From CAZJZH01 sp964550465 (GTDB taxonomy: Bacteria > Patescibacteriota > Patescibacteriia > JACRDY01), in NCBI GenBank assembly GCA_964550465.1, contig CAZJZH010000045.1, positions 1 to 8,290 of the forward strand: DNA of 8,290 nucleotides, read 5' to 3'. Each line of letters opens with the position of its first letter. The first letter of the stretch is position 1. Both the position numbers and the translations under genes were made by a program. The notes beneath the pieces are model-generated. The model saw nothing but the letters and a program-made list of their open reading frames with translations, searched no databases and had not been told where the DNA came from. Shown here piece after piece: positions 1 to 3,624 of this stretch.

Positions 1-708
1 ACGCTGCAAAATAGCTGGCCGTTTAGCAAATAACTGGTAGGTATAGGCAATTAAGTCACCAAAATCCAAGGCCGACTCCTCTGCTAAGATCTGCTGATAG
101 GTACTGTAGGCACTAGCTACCTCAGTTAAACGGTCTAGCTCTTCTTGCTCCTCTGCAGTGGGCTTCTTTTTACGCTTAGCCAGTTTCTGCTGCTGCTTTT
201 TGACATAGGCAGCGTACTCTTCAGCGGTGATCAGTTCATCTTTGGCTCGCGAAAAGTGACTCAGTAAGGCGTGGATAAATTTAGTCGGGTTGCCCAGCGG
301 TTTATAGTACTCTAAATCAAACCGATCAAGCTGTTCGCGGACCAGTAACCACTGAGCGGTACCGTCCAAAATTTTAAAATCTGTTGATAGACCAATATCT
401 AGGCCATGCTGACGCAAAATCCGCTCACACAGCGAGTGGAAAGTGGAAATCCATAAATCGACATAGCCATAGGGTAGCAACTGATCAACCCGTTCTTCCA
501 TTTCCTCGGCCGCCTTTTCGGTAAAGGTCACGGCTAAAATTTCTTCTGGCTTAACCTTACCCTCCATAATCAGCCAGGCGATCCGTTGAGTCAAGACAGT
601 GGTCTTACCCGTACCGGCTCCAGCCACAATCAGCAGCGGCCCGGTTGGATGGGTCACTGCTGTTTTTTGGGCTTTGTTGAGGGTTTGAGTAATCTGTTGA
701 GCGTCCAT
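1..708 (-). CDS. UvrD/PcrA-like superfamily 1 DNA helicase, N-terminal part (runs off the window)
   Basis: ATP-driven 3'-5' DNA helicase of the UvrD/Rep/PcrA group, acting in repair and replication-fork maintenance. Only the first 236 codons are inside the window. Visible in order: the Q motif (LNKAQ, residues 11-15), Walker A GAGTGKT (30-36, Lys35), motif Ia around AVTFTEKAAEEM (59-70), motif Ib with STFHSLCERIL (88-98), a Lys/Gln-rich charged stretch (about 170-192) in the 1B region, and LDFGDLI (214-220), which normally precedes motif II. Motif II (DExQD) and the whole C-terminal half lie beyond position 1. The start at 706-708 is chosen because the Q motif follows at the usual distance and a TATAAT box lies 10 nt upstream; there is no Shine-Dalgarno, so the mRNA is probably leaderless. 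It is divergent from the 823 gene. Family is certain; the subgroup (UvrD, PcrA, Rep or a phylum-specific paralogue) cannot be decided from this part. Confidence 0.93.
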   Translation of the reverse strand, partial: MDAQQITQTLNKAQKTAVTHPTGPLLIVAGAGTGKTTVLTQRIAWLIMEGKVKPEEILAVTFTEKAAEEMEERVDQLLPYGYVDLWISTFHSLCERILRQHGLDIGLSTDFKILDGTAQWLLVREQLDRFDLEYYKPLGNPTKFIHALLSHFSRAKDELITAEEYAAYVKKQQQKLAKRKKKPTAEEQEELDRLTEVASAYSTYQQILAEESALDFGDLIAYTYQLFAKRPAILQR

Positions 709-718
709 AATTAGTGCT

Positions 719-748
719 ATTATAGCGCATTCTGAACCGAGTCACCAA
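719..748 (-). promoter_or_regulatory. Promoter of the helicase gene, probably giving a leaderless mRNA
   Basis: On the minus strand a perfect -10 TATAAT (724-719) follows a weak -35 TTGGTG (748-743) at 18 bp. The expected transcription start, about 7 nt after the -10, falls near 711-713, only 3-5 nt before the ATG at 708. No purine-rich ribosome site can fit, so translation is probably leaderless. Confidence 0.6.
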
Positions 749-760
749 TCGACCTCGCCC

Positions 761-789
761 TTGACACAGTCACTTATTTACGCTAAAAA
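761..789 (+). promoter_or_regulatory. Promoter of the Trp-rich unknown gene
   Basis: A perfect -35 TTGACA (761-766) is followed after 17 bp by a poor -10 TAAAAA (784-789). The predicted start near 796 leaves a leader of about 27 nt that includes the Shine-Dalgarno site. A CTTATTT/AAATAAG inverted repeat (773-779 and 788-794) overlaps the -10 and could be an operator or an initial hairpin. Confidence 0.5.
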
Positions 790-813
790 ATAAGGGTTCT
801 TTTCAATTTCTAC

Positions 814-820
814 GGAGGTG
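814..820 (+). promoter_or_regulatory. Shine-Dalgarno site fixing the start at 823
   Basis: GGAGGTG lies just upstream of the ATG at 823, with 4 nt between GGAGG and the start codon. This is a strong match to the 16S 3' end and favours the ATG at 823 over the next in-frame ATG at 835. Confidence 0.75.
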
Positions 821-822
821 AC

Positions 823-1476
823 ATGTTTGGATACATGCAGCGGCGATGGAACAACTTTCAGCAGCAGTGGGATACTTTCTGGGAAACCTTTTACTGGTGG
901 ATGCAAGACACTCGGTTGGCCATCCTGATGGATCGTCTACCAAGGCTACCCAACCAGGTTTCCTGGCAACACTATCTCAATCAACTCGATGATGTTGATC
1001 GCCACAATGTCCTCGAGCTGTGCCGTCGTCTACAGAGCCTCAGTACGCAGCGCAATCTGCCACTGGCAGTCATGGTTTTCGGAGACTTCCCTGGTAAAGC
1101 GAATACCCCCATCAACCTACGCCTGTTTGGTCTACATAGTGAAGATTGGGATATCAATCTATTACTAGCAGGATTTATTCGCACACAACCAGAAATCCAT
1201 CGAGATGAGAATAGCAAACCTATTATGACTGATTGGCAGGCGTACAGTTCAATGCGTGCTAGTAGCTATTGGCAGCTTGATTTTGTGGATAACCGATCGC
1301 TACGCTGCTTTGTTGGGTGGCACATCGGCTACTCCAACCTTGAAACTTGGCTGCAAATGATGGCAGACAACCCCGTACACCACAGTGCACCATTCACCTA
1401 CAGCATCATCATCCCACAACCAAAAAACATCCGCCGCCGCGGGTGTTTTTTTAAATCGTCTGGTAGTTGCGAATGA
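823..1476 (+). CDS. Unknown Trp-rich 217-residue protein whose 3' end crosses a terminator
   Basis: I do not recognise this protein. It is probably a real gene: it has a promoter, a strong Shine-Dalgarno and an open frame filling the space between the divergent helicase and convergent lexA. It is rich in tryptophan (11 of 217). The N-terminus (residues 9-26) puts Trp, Phe and Tyr at 3-4-residue spacing, as in an amphipathic helix with an aromatic face. A middle section (about 80-115) has a beta-strand/loop/strand look, VMVFGDFPGK then INLRLFGL and WDINLLL. This faintly recalls a nucleotidyltransferase-like fold but lacks the GS and DxD catalytic signature, so I assign no function. There is no signal peptide and no clear membrane segment. 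The last ten codons (208-217) lie beyond the hairpin of an intrinsic terminator and overlap the 3' end of lexA. The natural C-terminus may therefore be made from a transcript without a stop codon, or by frameshifting at 1422-1428. Confidence 0.7.
   Translation: MFGYMQRRWNNFQQQWDTFWETFYWWMQDTRLAILMDRLPRLPNQVSWQHYLNQLDDVDRHNVLELCRRLQSLSTQRNLPLAVMVFGDFPGKANTPINLRLFGLHSEDWDINLLLAGFIRTQPEIHRDENSKPIMTDWQAYSSMRASSYWQLDFVDNRSLRCFVGWHIGYSNLETWLQMMADNPVHHSAPFTYSIIIPQPKNIRRRGCFFKSSGSCE
1422..1452. terminator. Bidirectional intrinsic terminator between the 823 gene and lexA
   Basis: A-tract/stem/T-tract hairpin: 1422-1434 pairs with 1439-1451 (13 bp, one G-T wobble, GC-rich top) around the loop CGCC. 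On the plus strand it ends in seven T's (1446-1452); on the minus strand it starts directly after the lexA stop codon and ends in six T's. It suits lexA perfectly, but on the plus strand it falls inside the open reading frame, 22 nt before that frame's stop. Confidence 0.85.
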
Positions 1477-2068
1477 CCGCCCGGACAATACCCTGAATCA
1501 ATGGGTCTTTGACGTAAATAGGCTTGAGGGTTTTATTAGCTGGTTGCAAGCGGATCCTGCCCTTCTCGCGGTAAAATTTCTTCAGCGTGGCATAGGCGTT
1601 GTCGAGTAGTGCTACTACGGTGTCCCCATCCTGCGGACTAGGATTACGCTCCACCACCACAAAGTCACCGTCAAGAATACCATCTTCAATCATACTATTG
1701 CCGCGGACCTGTAAGACATAGGAATTGCGCTGGTCACGCAGTAGCCGGGCTGGAATAGCCACTGGTTCGGGGTTTTCTACTGCCTCAATCGGCTCACCGG
1801 CCGCAATTAAGCCCATCAGTGGCAAATTAACAATCTCGGCAATATCGAACTGATTATCAGGTACTTGGGTTAGCTCGATTGAGCGCTGCTCACCAGAGGC
1901 CATTTCAATATATCCTTTGGCTTGCAATGCCTTCAGATGCTGATGAGCGGTCGAAACAGAAATTTTGAAATGAGCGGCGATCTCCCGCACTGTTGGCGAG
2001 TAGTGGTACTGGAGAATAAAGTCTCGAATAAACTCCAGTACACCGTGTTGTTTTTTGGTGATACCCAT
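1451..2068 (-). CDS. lexA: LexA, SOS-response repressor with self-cleaving peptidase domain
   Basis: Transcriptional repressor of DNA-damage genes, inactivated by RecA-stimulated self-cleavage. At 205 residues it has the usual LexA length. The N-terminal winged helix-turn-helix lies at about residues 3-65, with SPTVREIAAHF then the recognition region STAHQHLKAL. The linker holds the scissile Ala90-Gly91 in IAAGEP. The S24 peptidase domain follows with catalytic Ser125 (RGNSMIEDG) and Lys163 (ATLKKF). Both catalytic residues and the cleavage site are intact, so the protein should be functional. The turn between helices 2 and 3 is one residue shorter than in the Bacillus and E. coli proteins I can recall. 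The ATG at 2068 is the only sensible start; the codons just upstream in frame offer no alternative. The gene is probably autoregulated through the GTTC-N7-GTTC repeat in its promoter. Confidence 0.97.
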   Translation of the reverse strand: MGITKKQHGVLEFIRDFILQYHYSPTVREIAAHFKISVSTAHQHLKALQAKGYIEMASGEQRSIELTQVPDNQFDIAEIVNLPLMGLIAAGEPIEAVENPEPVAIPARLLRDQRNSYVLQVRGNSMIEDGILDGDFVVVERNPSPQDGDTVVALLDNAYATLKKFYREKGRIRLQPANKTLKPIYVKDPLIQGIVRAVIRNYQTI

Positions 2069-2088
2069 ATGATATGAAAATAATGTGT

Positions 2089-2133
2089 CCCCTCCGATCC
2101 GTGGTCGGGCCTACGAAGCCACGAATCGGAGGG
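2089..2133 (-). promoter_or_regulatory. Hairpin in the lexA leader that pairs a Shine-Dalgarno-like tract
   Basis: 2090-2104 and 2119-2133 form a 15-bp inverted repeat with one mismatch around a 14-nt loop. In the lexA mRNA the 3' arm ends in GGAGGGG, the only strong anti-Shine-Dalgarno match upstream of lexA, yet 20 nt from the ATG. The hairpin begins about 10 nt after the predicted transcription start. It could stabilise the mRNA 5' end, hold a standby ribosome site or restrict translation. There is no U-tract, so it is not a standard terminator. Confidence 0.6.
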
Positions 2134-2149
2134 CTTCCCCACGCTCTGT

Positions 2150-2178
2150 AGTATATACCGAACAAAATACGAACGCAA
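2150..2178 (-). promoter_or_regulatory. lexA promoter
   Basis: On the minus strand -35 TTGCGT (2178-2173) and -10 TATACT (2155-2150) are separated by exactly 17 bp. The predicted start is near 2143, giving a leader of about 75 nt that carries the 2089-2133 hairpin. A GTTC-N7-GTTC repeat lies between and partly over the elements. Confidence 0.75.
2160..2174 (-). promoter_or_regulatory. Candidate LexA operator, GTTC-N7-GTTC direct repeat
   Basis: Two GTTC half-sites (2174-2171 and 2163-2160 on the minus strand) are 11 bp apart start to start, one helical turn, with 7 bp between. The repeat sits between the -35 and -10 of lexA, where binding would block RNA polymerase. GTTC-N7-GTTC is the published form of the alphaproteobacterial SOS box, whereas Gram-positive LexA binds the palindrome CGAAC-N4-GTTCG. 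That this is the operator here is inference from position and pattern. Confidence 0.6.
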
Positions 2179-2195
2179 TACCCTGACCATCCTAT

Positions 2196-2204
2196 TTATC
2201 CACA
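2196..2204 (+). promoter_or_regulatory. Consensus DnaA box upstream of the lexA promoter
   Basis: TTATCCACA is an exact match to the high-affinity DnaA box. It lies about 18 bp upstream of the lexA -35. No cluster of further boxes or AT-rich unwinding element is seen nearby, so it is not evidence of an origin; it may be regulatory or a chance match. Confidence 0.35.
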
Positions 2205-2236
2205 GATTAATTTCTTTCGTCAATTTTTTACTAAAA

Positions 2237-2323
2237 CTTTCCTCTGTTACTTTTGAGGCCAAAAGTTTCTTTCGCTACTTTTGATGCCAAGGCTTTTCTT
2301 TCGCCACTTTTGATGCCAAAAGT
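2237..2323. repeat. Three imperfect tandem repeats of about 24-30 bp with hairpin potential
   Basis: Copies begin at 2237, 2269 and 2298 and share the pattern CTTTC-(N)-TACTTTTGATGCCAAAAGT with small changes. Copy 1 (2237-2266) and copy 3 (2298-2323) each contain ACTTTTG/CAAAAGT arms around a 4-nt loop; copy 2 (2269-2292) has lost its right arm. Spacing is 32 and 29 bp. There are no variable unique spacers and no cas genes, so this is not CRISPR. It adjoins the GC-rich structured block at 2335-2471. Confidence 0.7.
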
Positions 2324-2333
2324 GGCCAAAAGC
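2292..2333. repeat. Strong hairpin formed by the third repeat
   Basis: A perfect 10-bp stem (2303-2312 with 2317-2326, loop ATGC) is extended by an outer 6-bp stem GCTTTT/AAAAGC (2292-2297 with 2328-2333) across a 5/1 internal loop. Neither strand has a T-tract after it, so it is a stable structure but not a typical intrinsic terminator. Confidence 0.65.
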
Positions 2334-2334
2334 A

Positions 2335-2471
2335 CCGGGGGGAGCATGGTCGCCGATGCATCTATCGCCTACAGATGCTTCTGACCCAGCTCGCCTCCCT
2401 GCCGCCGCTCTGCTAATCGCCCGCGGCGCTGTCTGCCCAGAGGCGAGCTTCGGGCGATACGCTCCCCCCGG
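2335..2471. ncRNA. Candidate structured RNA or repeat element: nested GC-rich inverted repeats
   Basis: This 137-bp block is bounded by a perfect 11-bp inverted repeat (2335-2345 with 2461-2471). Inside, 2388-2397 pairs perfectly with 2440-2449 (10 bp), enclosing CGCCGC/GCGGCG (2403-2408 with 2423-2428). A further hairpin, GCATCT/AGATGC (2358-2363 with 2373-2378), has a loop that can pair with 2453-2458; the same segment could instead pair with 2416-2422. Such competing pairings suggest a pseudoknot or a switching fold. Open frames across it on both strands look like GC-rich shadows. I see no match to tmRNA, SRP RNA, 6S or RNase P signatures. No promoter or terminator clearly belongs to it, so strand and transcription are unknown; it could equally be a remnant of a mobile repeat. 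Confidence 0.45.
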
Positions 2472-2516
2472 ACCCCAGAGCACTGTGAAGCAGAGTTACT
2501 TTTATAGCTTTATAAG

Positions 2517-2545
2517 AAAAACCCCCGGATTTACTCCGGGGGGGT
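2517..2545 (-). terminator. Intrinsic terminator of the 181-codon gene
   Basis: On the minus strand, 2542-2535 pairs with 2529-2522 (8 GC-rich bp, 5-nt loop), followed by TTTTT and then CTT. It starts about 25 nt after the TAG of the 181-codon gene. It is nearly identical in sequence to the terminator at 3194-3222. Confidence 0.85.
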
Positions 2546-2566
2546 GATGTTCAGTTGACCACGTAC

Positions 2567-3112
2567 CTAGTCCTCAGGGGACTGAATGAATCGCATTAAT
2601 TCGATACCCCTAAAGAGGCGCACCATCTTTTGGTACTGCTCGTCGTTCAGGTAGTCAAAATCACAGAAGCCCTGCAACACCCGCATGACCTGTTTGTGTG
2701 GCAGTTGTCCAGACGTAGCCTCTTGTATTAAGTCTTCTAGCGGTGTATCGCTCTGTCGTAAACGCACTCCAGCCATTAGTCGCCGCGTGACATAATCAAT
2801 CTCAGTTGAACTGACTTCCGGAAAAAACTCCCCCTGATCTGGTGATGCGCTGTGTTGTTGGTGATAGTTAGCCAGTAATTCAGCGCTGTGTTGTTGTAGT
2901 TGCTGGCTAGTGGACAGGCGCTGCAGTTGCTCGGTGGTTACTCCTGCACGTTGCAGTCCATCAAACAAATCTAGCACGGCCTGTAGTGGCAGTCCGGTGG
3001 TACCGCAGATAGCATCAGCCATGACTGTTTCGTAACTAACGCGGCCGTACTCATCTTGTTGCTCCCGTAATGCACGTTGCGCATCTTGGTGAGAATTACC
3101 TCCATAGGACAC
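2567..3112 (-). CDS. Unknown 181-residue Gln-rich, probably helical protein
   Basis: I do not recognise the family. The gene looks real: near-perfect Shine-Dalgarno (3117-3126) 6 nt before the GTG at 3112, its own terminator, and no overlap with neighbours. The product seems cytoplasmic, with no signal peptide or membrane segment. Two predicted helical parts flank a low-complexity linker (about residues 66-95) rich in Gln, Ser and His. The first part (25-65) contains ETVMADAICGTTGLPLQAVL, whose helix-turn-helix rhythm vaguely recalls the start of HU-type or small winged-helix domains. The second part (100-178) is rich in Arg, Leu and Asp, with VTRRLMAGVRLRQ and a C-terminal LFRGIELMRFI helix. 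None of this supports a function. It is a single-gene unit between lexA and the ATP synthase operon, bounded by matching terminators. Confidence 0.82.
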   Translation of the reverse strand: MSYGGNSHQDAQRALREQQDEYGRVSYETVMADAICGTTGLPLQAVLDLFDGLQRAGVTTEQLQRLSTSQQLQQHSAELLANYHQQHSASPDQGEFFPEVSSTEIDYVTRRLMAGVRLRQSDTPLEDLIQEATSGQLPHKQVMRVLQGFCDFDYLNDEQYQKMVRLFRGIELMRFIQSPED

Positions 3113-3116
3113 CGCA

Positions 3117-3126
3117 CACCTCCTTT
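3117..3126 (-). promoter_or_regulatory. Strong Shine-Dalgarno selecting a GTG start
   Basis: AAAGGAGGTG (minus strand) lies 6 nt (from GGAGG) upstream of the GTG at 3112-3110. No ATG in the same frame is better placed, so this decides the GTG start of the 181-codon gene. Confidence 0.8.
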
Positions 3127-3150
3127 CAAATATTGTGAATGAGCCTAACT

Positions 3151-3179
3151 AAGTTAGCAGGCGCTGGACGTAGCGTCAA
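3151..3179 (-). promoter_or_regulatory. Possible promoter of the 181-codon gene
   Basis: On the minus strand TTGACG (3179-3174) is followed after 17 bp by TAACTT (3156-3151), a good -35 with a poor -10. The -10 is embedded in a small palindrome CTAAC-TAA-GTTAG (3145-3157) that could be an operator. The gene follows an operon terminator, so it needs a promoter in this 118-bp gap. Confidence 0.4.
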
Positions 3180-3193
3180 TAGAGTAGCAAAAG

Positions 3194-3222
3194 AAAAACC
3201 CCCAGATTACTCCGAGGGTTTT
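3194..3222 (-). terminator. Intrinsic terminator of the ATP synthase-antiporter operon
   Basis: On the minus strand 3222-3211 pairs with 3206-3195 (12 bp with two G-T wobbles, 4-nt loop) and ends in TTTTTCTTTT. It begins 8 nt after the TAG of the carbonic-anhydrase-like gene. The A-tract on the other side would allow only four T's for plus-strand termination, and no plus gene needs it. Confidence 0.85.
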
Positions 3223-3230
3223 GTAGTTGA

Positions 3231-3623
3231 CTATTCAATTTCCGTGATCGTGACTGCCTCATCCGTACTGATATCCGCTAACAGTTTGCGTACACGGACC
3301 TGCGGGTACTTAGTCGGGATAACCGCTGCCGCACGATTTAGCACCTCCGTATGAAATACCACGTCATCGTCTTGCCGGCCGCCATAGGCACCACAGTCGG
3401 TGTGCTGCATCAGGTAGAGTGTATTAATCTTGTGCAAGCGGGTGCTGATCTCGATCTGATCCCACAACGTAGGGGCGCTTTCATCAATACCCTTAGCTGC
3501 TCCCGCTAGACTGATGATGTCACAATCGCCCAGCAACTGCTTGTCCTGCAGCCACTGGTAAATGGCCGGCTGAATGCGATAATCGATACAATGAACTAAG
3601 GCTGCGCTACACGTATGAGCCAT
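3231..3623 (-). CDS. Short beta-carbonic-anhydrase-like zinc protein
   Basis: Beta-carbonic anhydrases interconvert CO2 and bicarbonate using zinc held by Cys, His and Cys, with an Asp-Arg pair beside the first Cys. Here CIDYR gives Cys12, Asp14 and Arg16, and HTDCGAYGG gives His74 and Cys77, so the full zinc site is present. At 130 residues the protein is much shorter than the usual 170-220: it lacks the N-terminal arm, and the segment SLAGAAKGI (38-46) stands where classical enzymes have the RNAG loop. It may be a minimal enzyme or a zinc-binding relative with another role. The ATG is 1 nt after the antiporter stop and has a good Shine-Dalgarno (3633-3640) inside the antiporter gene, so it is translated as the last gene of the operon. 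Activity is inferred from motifs only. Confidence 0.85.
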   Translation of the reverse strand: MAHTCSAALVHCIDYRIQPAIYQWLQDKQLLGDCDIISLAGAAKGIDESAPTLWDQIEISTRLHKINTLYLMQHTDCGAYGGRQDDDVVFHTEVLNRAAAVIPTKYPQVRVRKLLADISTDEAVTITEIE

Positions 3624-3624
3624 A

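Noticed and set aside
1385..1609. 74-codon plus frame with a GTG start inside the 3' ends of the 823 gene and lexA
   Set aside because: It crosses the terminator and runs antisense to lexA with no ribosome site; a shadow.
2151..2158. Palindrome GTATATAC as a LexA operator
   Set aside because: It is simply the AT-rich -10 region; the GTTC repeat matches known LexA half-sites far better.
2180..2240. Replication origin suggested by the DnaA box next to an AT-rich stretch
   Set aside because: Only one consensus box is seen, with no cluster and no dnaA or dnaN nearby; one such match in 8 kb is not rare.
1905..2262. Minus-strand frames of 86 and 109 codons over the lexA start and promoter
   Set aside because: They overlap lexA codons in other frames and its promoter, with no start signals of their own.
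2237..2323. Possible CRISPR array
   Set aside because: Only three diverged units lie nearly back to back without unique spacers, and no cas genes are in the window.
2247..2547. Open frames of 78 codons (minus, 2247-2483) and 63 codons (plus, 2356-2547) across the structured block
   Set aside because: They have no ribosome site, overlap each other on opposite strands, and follow the inverted repeats and low-complexity GC-rich sequence; they look like accidental open frames.
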